This document shows, piece after piece, positions 23,907 to 33,375 of a stretch of DNA of 64,000 nt (position 1 is its first letter; each line of letters starts with the position of its first letter). The translations under genes and the position numbers were made by a program. Origin of the DNA: Chiua virens (taxonomy: Eukaryota; Basidiomycota; Agaricomycetes; Boletales; Boletaceae); contig JAHNUO010000012.1 of assembly GCA_019787685.1 (NCBI GenBank), forward strand, positions 868,001 to 932,000. The letters run 5' to 3'. The notes under the pieces were generated by a model. That model was given only the letters and a program-made list of their open reading frames with translations. It searched no databases and was not told the origin of the DNA.

Positions 23907-26791
23907 CATCATTGGTCATATTCTGACGTCATCCCTCCTTGAGTGGACATGCTGGGCATGTGATTAGGTACAGCTGTGTCTGCTGATGTACCTCCTGGAG
24001 ATGCTGTTATCTTTGCCATGGTGTTCATCCATGCATGTGAATGGCATGTGCAATGGTTGCTTCCATCCAGAAGTAGTTCAACAGAGTTGGAAGGGTCCAT
24101 GTTGGTTGTCTCATGAGTGACTGGGGAGGGTGGGAGGGAATTAAGGAATATTGTGACTTCAATAGAGAAAAACACTATGGTATAACTAAATGGTATGCCT
24201 ACAGTTAAGTAAGCAATAGCTATTCATAATACTAACATAGTGTCTAATATTGTTGGTGGGTACACCTGATGATAAACATGGTTGAATATGGTCTTGAGTT
24301 GTTGCACAAGTGATAGTATCCATGTGGCTGAATGTAGTGTTGAATGCTGTTGACTAGTGTTGAATATGTACACCTAATTGTATTACTATATCCATAGGTC
24401 TTCTTCATTCATTGTCATTCTAGAACAATATGTCACATATCTGATGGAGAAATACAGGTATTTATTTGCTTCGTGTAGTCTCCACCACCAGTCCATTGAG
24501 TAAATGCAATTCCAGCAGAGATGCACAGGATAACCTTATCTGAGACCTTGTGAGTGAATTCGTAGACACGAATGTGGGCTACATATCATATGAGTGGTGA
24601 AGAGTAATGAATAGCATAGGACATACAGGCAATGGTGCAGTAGTCAGTTATTGACATGTAGTTGCTATGTAGTAAAGCTCATTTGGGAGCATTGAGTCTA
24701 CATAGTATCAGCATAAGTGGCATGGAATGTGATGGTGAATGGTACTTATGATGTTGTATTTTTTTTTTCACATTTCCAGGACATTCTGGCATCAATACAA
24801 CCAATGTATCTTCACATATACCTTTGGCTCTCCAGCTGAGGATAGGCAAATCAGAATCTATGTATGTGAGAGGACACCACATACAGGGAAATTGTCCAAG
24901 GATAGTGCAACAACTTTCTGAACGGTTCTGTACCATGACATTCACACAATCTTTGATGCTGATGGAGATATGAGTTATGGCCTCACCATTGCCATTGTGA
25001 GTGAATATCACTTGGTTATTCTTGAATTAGTGCCTTTAAAAAATAAGAATAGGAGAAATGAGATAGTGGTCTGGAAGCTCCTTTGTCTGGTTACTGTCCA
25101 TAGCAAAGATATTTGGTATATCAGAGGTGATGGTGGCCATTGGATATTGAGAAGCGAACATTGTGGCAGTGTAAAGGATGAGGTATATGATTATGCAAGG
25201 ATTTGCCTCCTGGTAGCCACCCACATTGTTATTCTCACACAAAGAATGCATGTGCAAGGCACCATGGCAATGAAATCAAGCACACACATTCTTCCTTGGT
25301 CTGCAGCCTCACCCAACTACTAGCAGATATGTTCCAACCAAAGGATCTATGACAGCAACTGGATGGTATTCACAGTAGCATTGGCCAAGATGTGTGCAAC
25401 ACACATAGCAAACTGTTGGGTGTCATATATACAGTAAGTAAGCTTGCTACTATATGCATTGTGTATCACTAATCTTTTCAGCAACATTGCCAAATTAAAA
25501 AAAGACCTGTGTTGATGGACCAAGGTCTTCAAGAGACTCTACTGGTGAGGCATACCTGACCACATATTTTAAACCTGACCCAGACCCACTTTGACAGATC
25601 AAAGTTTTCAAGAGACTTCACCAAAGTATACACCCAAGTTTCAACCAGACACTTAGAGATGTACCACAAGCATTACTATTGTGTCATCCAATTCATTTAC
25701 TCCAAAAACCAGTGGAGGACCATGCTATGCTTAGTAAAATGGTGTCTTTTGATGTGATCTCCCAGTTGGTATGCTCCATCATGTTGCCTACACTGATGTC
25801 TGGTTCTAACTTATCTGTAACTTTTAACTAACCTTGTTGGACTGACCTCTCTCATGCCAGGACATAATCCAGCTCTAGTGCCAGGCACTGACAAAGGGGA
25901 AAGCTGTGAGATGAACATTTTTTTACAGAAGTGCAGGAAGAATTCAATGATTATCACAGCAATACCATTGAGGTCATTGGCCAATTGACTTACTCCTACT
26001 TTCTTGCTATGTATCTTGCTAGTCTGATTAGCAATAATCATACTTCCCAATAAGTTGTATCACTTTATTATTCAGTTTGTGTATTCAAGTCATGAACAGA
26101 AAACCCAGAAGTTGTTTGCATGGATGTCCTTAGATTGAGATGTGTTTCTGACCTTTTTGCTGTGTGAAGTTTGTACCAGGAAAAGTGACATAGTTTCCTT
26201 CTATATATGTGTATTTGCTTTTGGACTCCATTTGTTCTCAAGTCAGTGAAGCTTTGATGAATTTGTGCAGTTGATGTATTTATTGGTATGTCAATGACTT
26301 ACATGAGTACTAGTGTCACTTTTGATAGGTCATGCAAAATCAGATCCCAGTATGCTCAAGTGCACACAGTTCCCTCCTGGCCTAGGATTGATTGTCTGAC
26401 ACAATTTTGATCCCACATATCTGAGACACACACCATAGATATGCTAGCACTGCTATGTGCCATAGTGAGTATGCTCATATTGTTTCAAATTGACGAGACA
26501 GTGAGATCTGAGAAGTTCCATCATGTGGGCTACATGGCTATAGAGGTAGATGTGTCCTCCTTGGGCCTTGTTGTCATGTAGCCATGCACTTATATACTTT
26601 TCAGATATTATATTGTTCCGAGGGATGACAGAATGTACCATCAGACACTTATATTGCTGGTTTATGCCTCTGACTCTAACTGTGAGTAGAAACAAGGGTG
26701 TGGGCGTGTGGGCACTGGACATGAGGAAATTACACTCAGTAGTGAGTTGCATGACCATGAACAGCATCAGAGACTGGCCTATTAATAATTA
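23907..26791. other. Unassigned decayed sequence with minus-strand ORF traces
   Basis: Minus-strand segments 25036-25257 and 24679-25011 follow one another and read as plausible protein (SDIPNIFAMDSNQTKELPDH; FTHNGNGEAITHISISIKDC; LVVLMPECPGNVKKKIQHHK), and 26453-26767 is a further open segment. I cannot assign a family. No LTR, TIR or RNA gene was recognised. A run of nine T lies at 24760-24768. It may be one decayed minus-strand gene. Confidence 0.25.
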
Positions 26792-27405
26792 CAGTGAGCA
26801 ACAAAACCGTTGCAATGTCTGAACACAATACAGTGTGCAAAGCACACTGCAAACACAAGAAGGAATCTAACCATGCTATAGTGAGATAAAATGTAGTATA
26901 TACTCCTGGCTATAAAATGTCTCCCTAGGTCATGTGATTTGGATCAGTGGCTGTGGAGATAATTCCATTTTAAAGCACTCTTGTCATTGCAATGGTTTTG
27001 TTGCTGATCTACTGGTGTATAGAAGTCATATGTTACAATGAGATATTATGCCGGCAATGGGTCATATGATGCATAAACAGTTCAATATGATGTAAACACA
27101 GCCAAGCATCATCACCTTTACCACATTGTTCATTATGAAATCCCTTTTCATTGATTAAATCAATTAGACCATTGCTTTCTTGAAATTGGGCCAATCAACC
27201 TGCCAGTCTGAGTTTTGTTTTCACTAGCTTCAATCACTCTACCATTTAATAGTCATATTCATATAGAACACTGTGACAATCTTTCCAAAGCCTCTGATGG
27301 GCATTCATCCATCATTTCTCTTACTAACATGTACTATACTATGTGATCACTTGATACTGGAAAGGCTGGAAATGCTGTCCAGGTCATTAAACCTCTCCAA
27401 GATGT
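26792..27405 (+). mobile_element. Tc1/mariner relic, 5' end and transposase start (plus copy)
   Basis: It begins CAGTGAGCAACAAAAC after a TA and repeats, in weaker form, the 5' end of the complete element at 59943. The terminal unit closes with an inverted copy of the same phrase at about 26983-27011. The transposase start follows near 27140 with the same reading (start codon region, LEIGPINLPV-like text) to about 27405. There the sequence runs into an opposite-strand copy, so the right half of this copy is lost. Confidence 0.8.
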
Positions 27406-27535
27406 ACAGACAATCCTGGATCATCTTTACCATCAATTTTGCAAGGTGCTCCAACCTCTTTCCAAGTTGCACAACCCTATATTAGCACTAATCCTTCTCT
27501 AAACTTGACTATACCCTGTGTAGTCCTATCACTGA
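27406..27535 (-). mobile_element. Tc1/mariner relic, minus copy, distal part
   Basis: Read on the minus strand this part aligns with the middle of the transposase gene at 60787-60930 (GCAAAATTGATGGTAA near 27435 corresponds to the CKIDGK codons). It is the continuation of the minus copy on the other side of the hAT-like insertion at 27536-29439. The insertion separates the two halves cleanly at the ATCACTGA duplication. Confidence 0.75.
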
Positions 27536-29439
27536 TAGTGCTGTGCCGCCCTGGCTTGGCCTGAAAGCCCTGGCTCAGGCCTGGCTTAGGGGGGCTTAGG
27601 CCCTGTAAAATTGCAGGCTGAGCCCTGAGCCCTCAAAAGCCCCTGATGAGGGCCTGGCCTGGCCTGAAAGCCGGGGCTTGGGCCTAAGCCAGGGCTTACT
27701 CATGTGGGTGGAAGGGGAGAGAGAAGGGGGGGAGCAAACATGATGCGTGGATGATGTGATAATGTGTTGCATTGTTGTCACATCATGTTGACGTCTGTTC
27801 ATCGCTGAAATGGTGTCCAGGTGGCAGTATGAGTTGACCTGTGGGTGGAAGAGGGGAGAGAGAGAGGGGGGGGCAAACACGGCATGTGGACGATGCAACA
27901 ATGTGTTGCATTGTTCACATGTTGTGATTACGTCTTATTTGTCCTTGTTGTCATCATCACATCCAGGTGGTGGTACAAGCTGACATGCAGGTGAAAGGGC
28001 AGAGAAGGGGGGAAAGAGGGGGGGAAAAACACTATGTGTAGACGATGTGACACATTGGTCGCATTGTTGTTGCATCGCATTGTCAATGTCTTATTGTTGC
28101 AGACAAGAGGAGGGAGGGAGGGGAGGACATGGATACGACATGTGGATAGTGCAACAATGTGTCATGTCGTGTCCTGTTGCATTATTGTCCCATCTTGTCG
28201 AACATCTCGGAGGAGAAAAAGTGGGAGGGGGAGGGAAAGAGGAGAGGAGAGGAGAGAGAGAGGAGAACGCGAGGTTGGCTGTTGAGAACGGATATGATGT
28301 GTGGTACAGTGTGACAATGTGTCACATCATTGTCACGTTCATGTCCCATTGCATTATCATCCCGATCCCATCAGTGGGGAAAGGTGAGGGAAAAGAGAGA
28401 AGGGAGGAGATGGATACAACGTGACGACAACAATGTGTCATGTTGTCATTGCATTGTATCCATCACAACGAACTGGTGGTAGGATGGTGGAGAAGGAGAG
28501 GGGAGGGAAGGGGAGGAAGAAAAGGAGGGGGCATTGTCAAGTTGATCCATCATCCATGTCATTGATCATTATTGTAGCATGTTATGTTGTGTTGTTTATT
28601 GCATTATCTGTGGTGGAGTGCAGAGAGGGAGAGGGAGAGGAGAAGAGAGGAGAGGGGGGGGAAAGGGTGGGGAAAAGGATGATTGATGAGGCCTTGAGGG
28701 GGTGTCATCATGTCGCCCCATCATTATTGTTGTTGTTATTGTGATGGTGGCACGTCATGTCATGTCATCCATTCTATCGTCTGAGGTGAGGCAGCAAAGG
28801 GAAAGGAGAGGGCAAAGGAGGGGAAAGGGATGTTGATGAGGGTGTGGTTGAGTCACGTCATTCTGTAGTCATTGTCATTGTGGCACGTCACATGGTATTG
28901 TCTATCACATCATCCATGGTGGGGTGGCAGGGAGGGAGAGGGAGGGGAGAGGGAGGGAAAGGGATGAGGGGTGTTGTCACATTGTGTTGTCTATTATGGC
29001 ATCTGTGGTGGGGTGGCAGAGAGGGAGAGGAAGAGGGAGAGGGAGAGGGAGAGAGGAGGGGAAGGTGTAAGATGCAGTGGCATAATGACAATGCAACAAT
29101 GCACTGCTTCAATGTTGCAGCACATTGCATCGTCACTGTGTCTAGGTAGCACAAACATTGTGTGGTTGTGACTTTGCACAATGTCAGCACAATGTTCTCA
29201 CAGTTGAAGTGCTGACCTAGGGGCCATGGGTGCCAGGCTTGAGGTGAGTGCGGACATCTTCAGGGCTCTGGGGGCTTTGGGGGCTTGGCCTGGCTTGGCC
29301 TGGCTTGGCCTAGGCTTCATGAATCCCCAGGCCAGGCCTTGAGCCCTTGCAAGCCCCTTGAAACAGCCCAGCCTGGCCCAGCTTTTTGGGGCTCAGCTTA
29401 GCCAGCTTGGTGGCTTGAGGCCAGGCTGGCACAGCACTA
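27536..29439. mobile_element. Non-autonomous hAT-like element, 1904 bp
   Basis: Both ends show the 12-base inverted repeat TAGTGCTGTGCC, and the element is flanked by a perfect 8-bp target duplication ATCACTGA (27528-27535 and 29440-29447). An 8-bp duplication and a TAGTG start are hallmarks of the hAT superfamily. Subterminal regions are rich in GGCCTGGC-type repeats in opposite orientation at the two ends. No transposase is encoded; the core is a purine-rich diverged tandem array. It must have relied on an enzyme from elsewhere. It inserted into the minus-strand Tc1 relic. Confidence 0.93.
27700..29070. repeat. Diverged tandem array with G-runs inside the hAT-like element
   Basis: Units of roughly 115-141 bases each hold a GGGGAGAG-type purine run followed by a phrase like GTGGACGATGCAACAATGTG and a TTGCATTGT-type stretch. 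Unit starts are visible near 27724, 27862, 28003 and 28107, with weaker later ones near 28245 and 28395. Runs of six to eight G occur at about 27867 and 28018. Open frames across it are low-complexity and are not taken as genes. Confidence 0.7.
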
Positions 29440-29447
29440 ATCACTGA

Positions 29448-29938
29448 GGCCCCCCTGCCCTTTTCCAAGCCTATTTCCAACCATCTGGTCTCATGTAACC
29501 ATATAATATATTTCTAATCCTCCACAGTCCAAATCTATGGCTTAAAGTAAAATCCAGTCTGTCTCTCCTATGATGCTTGGAGAGAAGTGGATGTTTTTGA
29601 TTTGCCACAGCTTTCATGCCAGCTGTTTTCAATTGACAGCAGACAGTTTGAGAGGATATAGGATGGTTCTTTACATATTGAAGAGTTTTAATGACCTGGA
29701 CAGCATTTCCAGCCTTTCCAGTATCAAGTAATCACACAGTATAGTACATGTTAGTAGGAGAAATGATAGATGGATGCCCATCAGACACTTTGGAAAGATT
29801 GTGACAGTGTTCTATGTGAATATGACTAATGGTAGAGTGATTGAAGCCAGTGAAAACAAAACTCTGGTAGATTGATTGACCCAATTTCAAGAAAGCAATG
29901 ATCTAATTGATTTAATCAATGAAAGGGGATTTCATAAT
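29448..29938 (-). mobile_element. Tc1/mariner relic, minus copy, proximal part
   Basis: The minus strand from 29938 down matches the transposase gene of the element at 59943 from its start codon region to the segment around the first catalytic DE (GAGACCA near 29500). The homology begins close to the start codon; no terminal repeat is present at this end. It also forms an inverted repeat of about 300 bases with 27141-27440. Confidence 0.8.
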
Positions 29939-29939
29939 G

Positions 29940-30600
29940 CATTTGCTTCACGAGTCATTTGCATAACTTCTGCCCTCTTGTCAATGGACAGATTGTATAG
30001 CCCTGCATCAAGGTACTATTTCTGGACAATCATATTATAGGACTTGTTCTTTGATGTCACTTTGATCATCACTTTGTAGTTGCAACATGTAAACTGAGCT
30101 CATCAGTAATCTCCATGCACAATATGAACACACCTGTGACACCTCATGCAATGCACAGTACAGTATCAGTATCAGATGTTCCCAACCTGTTGTACTGATA
30201 AGGGTCATAAAAGCTATGTGACTATTAGATTTACTGGTATCTGACCTCCCATTCTGGCAATGTGCATGAGGCTGTTGAGCTTGTTCATAATCAGCTCTGT
30301 ATTCATGCCAGATAAAAATGAGACTAAAGGTGTTTGGATGCTTGTCTCATCTGCACTGCCAAGATCCATCAAAGGGGATAATAACTTAGAAAGTCAGAAT
30401 CATACATGCATGAACAGGGCCAAATTTGAAATTTGAATCTAATGGATTGGCATGTGTTTACTGCCTTTAGATTTCCCATGATGAGCTGTTGCAGATACAG
30501 AGTGTTACAATCAAACAATATACTTTCCTAATTACTCTATTTTTTGCCTATTTTTTGACTATTTTTCCCTTTTCATTTGAGCTTGCTATAAGCATTCCAT
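29940..30600. other. Unassigned; possible decayed N-terminal part of a Harbinger transposase
   Basis: No confident motif. Because the recognisable transposase end follows directly at 30612, this stretch may hold its decayed upstream part, but the translation is too broken to say. TTTTTTG-type repeats occur at 30538-30575. Confidence 0.25.
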
Positions 30601-30990
30601 TTCTTCCAAGTTTCTGAACATTGTTGAGCACATTTTTGGTGTCCTCAAGCATCAATTTTGTGTTCTTCAAATCCCTCTCAAGTATGGTATGAACATTCAA
30701 GCCTGAATTCCCACTGCACTATGTGCACTTCACAATTTTATTCATTGCCAAGAGCCCAGTGGCTCCAAGTCTCTCAGTGCCAATGTGTTGGAACTGGAAG
30801 TTGAAGCAGACAGGGGCGATAACAATGAGGCTGGTATTCTCGGGGATGGCCCAGCAGATGCAGCTGAATGACAGCATGTGGACAACCACTGAGATAACAT
30901 TGCGCAAGAAATGTGGGACAATTATCAACAAGAACTTGTCCATTGAGGACTGTAGTAGTACAATACATCATATCACATCACAATTCAAAT
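30600..30990 (+). pseudogene. PIF/Harbinger-type transposase, C-terminal relic
   Basis: The plus strand reads FLNIVEHIFGVLKHQFCVLQ, then IPLKYGMNIQA, a stop, and IPTALCALHNFIH near 30612-30745, followed by an acidic tail. This is the characteristic end of DDE_Tnp_4 transposases (the HxVERxFGxLKxRF region holding the last catalytic helix). A TGA interrupts after NIQA. It belongs to a different lineage from the copy at 9.3-10.9 kb. The Myb/SANT-like gene convergent with it is a plausible partner ORF of the same original element. Confidence 0.75.
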
Positions 30991-31043
30991 GTTCATGATT
31001 GATTGCAACATTGGGTGAGAATACAACATAAATTTGTGCCAGC

Positions 31044-31871
31044 CTATGAAGCATCCATTGACTGAGAGCAACCAACATTATCATCATCTGATGCCATCCT
31101 ACCTTCAGCACACTTCTTTGCTGCCATTTCTCTCAACATTCTCAACCAGTGCTTCAACCATAGCGCTTGCTCCTCCTCACTCAACTTACGAAACAGTGTG
31201 ATATCATTTCTGTGGCTCGGATCAGCAAGATATTCACTGATATCAAGCCTCTCTGCAGCTGATAGTTTGTGTTTATTGAGAACGTCCACCATGGCACTAA
31301 AAGAGTCAACTGGTGGTGCAGCTAAATTGTGTGACATATCCTGGACCACAGCGACGATGTCTTGCATGGCAATGCTGCCGACTTGCTGTGCATGTGCAGA
31401 GGTGGAGAGTGGACGGGTTCATTTGTATGCACTACTCCCAGTGTCTGACTCAGCAGCCATTTTTCGTTTGGCTTGGCTGACACTAGTGACGGCAGATGAT
31501 GGCCCAGATACATTAGACAGCAAAAGAAAGCTTGATGGTGTGGATGGGGGCATGAAATTGGGATCACAAGTGCTAGTGGATGGTGGAGCCTGAGGATTGT
31601 CCACCAGCTGTGGGGCATTGCTCACAGATAGCCCATGTGTCATGGCTGAAAGTTCATGAACATTGACAGTGCTGGAATGGCTGGTACTTGAGGCTCCTGG
31701 TGGCCGAAAAAGAAATTTGCCCTTGCTTGCACAGGAAGCAAAACGCTCTATTGAATCGAAGTGAACAAATCCTTTGTTCTTGAAGGGTTTCGCATTGATA
31801 TGAGACTGGGCAATATCATACAATCATTAACAACATTGTATTGTCTATACTAGTGCCTAGTACACACCTTG
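31044..31871 (-). pseudogene. Myb/SANT-like gene, 3' part (downstream of gypsy insertion)
   Basis: The minus strand from 31871 starts with an intron donor CAAG|GTGTGT (GT at 31867-31866) and an acceptor CCCAG ending at 31806, a 62-base intron. Exon text then reads SHINAKPFKNKGFVHFDSIE, a serine/proline-rich linker, and a helical end (LSAAERLDISEYLADPSHRN ... ALWLKHWLRMLREMAAKK) stopping at 31044. A frame change lies near 31400. With the 38.8-39.35 kb part this forms one gene of the Myb/SANT-like family common in Agaricomycetes and often encoded beside Harbinger transposases. Such proteins bind DNA. Confidence 0.7.
31867..31871. repeat. Gypsy target-site duplication, left
   Basis: CCTTG directly before the 5' LTR, repeated exactly at 38767-38771 directly after the 3' LTR. 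Confidence 0.97.
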
Positions 31872-32302
31872 TGTTACGATACCAACTTTTCCTCACTTCT
31901 CAACTCCAACGTTCAATCGATTCTAATTACAAACGCCTCATGCCAAGGCTGTCCAAAGGATCATATCCGATTGGCTGCCACAATAGCACAGCACCTATCA
32001 ACACATGCCTCTTATCTTTTCATTTCCCTTATCACTGACTCACCATCGGCAGTGCAAGACTATGCTCTTATCTATGACTCATATCGATTCACACCTTATC
32101 ATCCAATAGGATGCAGTATGCTTATCTACGTAGTTCATACTCAGATTAGAACTCCGATATCCATGTAGTATATAAACCCCATGAATGACAGCCAGAGGAC
32201 TCTAACAAAGTTCTCTTGGAGTTTTCGCCTCTCATCTGGATTGAACCCCCTCTCACTTCATCCCCTACACTTTACAGTCTAGATTTGTTCTAGGTTGTTT
32301 CA
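31872..32302 (+). repeat. Gypsy 5' LTR
   Basis: 431 bp, TGTTACGATACC ... GTTGTTTCA. A TATA box (TATATAAA) lies at 32169-32176. The transcript start is inferred at about 32204, where the 11 bases complementary to the primer site begin, 28 bases after the end of the TATA box. Confidence 0.97.
32169..32176 (+). promoter_or_regulatory. TATA box of the gypsy LTR
   Basis: TATATAAA in the 5' LTR; an identical one is in the 3' LTR at 38633-38640. It is at the usual distance upstream of the inferred RNA start. Confidence 0.75.
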
Positions 32303-32304
32303 TT

Positions 32305-32315
32305 AGAACTTTGTT
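32305..32315 (+). promoter_or_regulatory. Primer-binding site, self-priming type
   Basis: AGAACTTTGTT, beginning two bases after the LTR, is the exact reverse complement of AACAAAGTTCT at 32204-32214 inside the LTR, where the transcript is expected to begin. This is the layout described for Tf1-type chromoviruses, in which the RNA 5' end folds back and primes reverse transcription. No tRNA 3' end match was recognised. Confidence 0.8.
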
Positions 32316-32500
32316 GCTTTCTTCGCCGTCGATACTACTGTCAAGTCCCTCGACCTCGTCGTAGCCGTCTTACCACTAAACAAGAGGAACAAGCGCACAG
32401 AGTAAGTCGCAACCCTTTGAACAGAAGATTATATCCTCTTCAGAAGTCGCTCGAGACCAAAGGTCCACAATAGCGCAGGAGTCGATAGCGCACCCCTTGA

Positions 32501-33103
32501 CGCTCATTGTCCTCTTTACTGAGACCACAAAAAATAGTGTCCAACCTCCCTCTCTCTGCCATCACCACCGCTCAGGAAGCTTTCCCTGATCTCGTTGACG
32601 AACCCTACGTCTTCGACGCCGCCTATCTTGCAGAAGTCGTCGCTCTAGAGGATTTAGATCCCGAAGACCGCACCGACACAGAGATCTTTCACGCCTTATT
32701 AGGCCACTTTTTAGGAGACAATTCATCGCTCCCAGACTACTCAACCACCAGAGAGTCAACCCGGTCTGACAGCCCGGAATTACGGTATCCCACTGAGGAA
32801 GTAGAGGTTAAGCGCGAGTACTTTCCCGCTCCCCTTCCCGAAAGAGAACCATCCCCATTCCCTCCTGCTCCATTAAGAGAGCCTTCTGAGGAAAGTTTCG
32901 GAGACCCTAATGATTGGCTCCCACCTCGTGAGATTGAAAGGAGAAACGCACGAACGGACTTAGAGAGAAAAAGAATACTTAGGCGCTACAAAGCGAATCG
33001 AGTACCTACTCGCATCCGTCCTTATTCACAGTACGGTAACATCGAGCGTCCATACTTTAGACCTCGAAACACCCTAAAAACACCTAGGAGATACATTCAG
33101 TAG
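32501..33103 (+). CDS. Gypsy ORF1, unknown, no AUG
   Basis: A frame of 200 codons is open from just after a TGA at 32498 to a TAG at 33101-33103, yet contains no ATG codon in frame, and no ATG in any frame occurs between the inferred RNA start (32204) and 32910. The predicted protein has an acidic first half (LDPEDRTDTE), a proline/glutamate-rich middle (APLPEREPSPFPPAPLREPSE) and a basic arginine-rich end (RRNARTDLERKRILRRYKAN). I do not recognise it. It could be made from a non-AUG start or after splicing from a GTAAGT donor at 32402. The next ORF starts with the ATG directly after its TAG and is in the same frame, so stop readthrough would fuse them. Confidence 0.5.
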   Translation, partial: RSLSSLLRPQKIVSNLPLSAITTAQEAFPDLVDEPYVFDAAYLAEVVALEDLDPEDRTDTEIFHALLGHFLGDNSSLPDYSTTRESTRSDSPELRYPTEEVEVKREYFPAPLPEREPSPFPPAPLREPSEESFGDPNDWLPPREIERRNARTDLERKRILRRYKANRVPTRIRPYSQYGNIERPYFRPRNTLKTPRRYIQ

Positions 33104-33373
33104 ATGTTTGCTTGTTTCATCTTGGCAGCAATCTTTGTAATCTTCCTTACAATCGTCTTTATCTTTTACCAAGTCTCGAAGAATCTCATTGACTACCAAA
33201 GATCCCTAAACTTCAGGATCCAACTTAACGAGTACACGGTCATCTTTGCCCTCTACGCACCCTACGAACAACAGGACTACCAGTACCAGGCACCTCCTGT
33301 TATTAACAACACCGCCGGTCCTTGGAACGCACCAGTAAACGCAGGCGATTGGGATAACCAAACCGATAACTAG
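33104..33373 (+). CDS. Gypsy ORF2, 89-aa protein with a membrane segment
   Basis: ATG at 33104 directly follows the ORF1 TAG. Residues 3-22 are strongly hydrophobic (FACFILAAIFVIFLTIVFIF) and would make one membrane helix; the rest is tyrosine/glutamine- and asparagine-rich (YEQQDYQYQAPP). The ORF ends with TAG at 33371-33373, two bases before the gag ATG at 33376. No family is recognised. A single-helix protein ahead of gag is unusual for gypsy elements; envelope proteins, where present, normally lie after pol, so I do not call it one. Confidence 0.55.
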   Translation: MFACFILAAIFVIFLTIVFIFYQVSKNLIDYQRSLNFRIQLNEYTVIFALYAPYEQQDYQYQAPPVINNTAGPWNAPVNAGDWDNQTDN

Positions 33374-33375
33374 AT

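Noticed and set aside
28034..28744. Long plus-strand ORFs rich in Gly, Arg and Glu
   Set aside because: They fall in the purine-rich tandem array of the hAT-like element; low complexity and overlapping frames explain them.
33104..33373. ORF2 as a retroviral-type envelope protein
   Set aside because: It is only 89 residues, has a single helix, no signal peptide plus cleavage site arrangement and lies before gag, so nothing beyond a membrane segment supports an envelope call.
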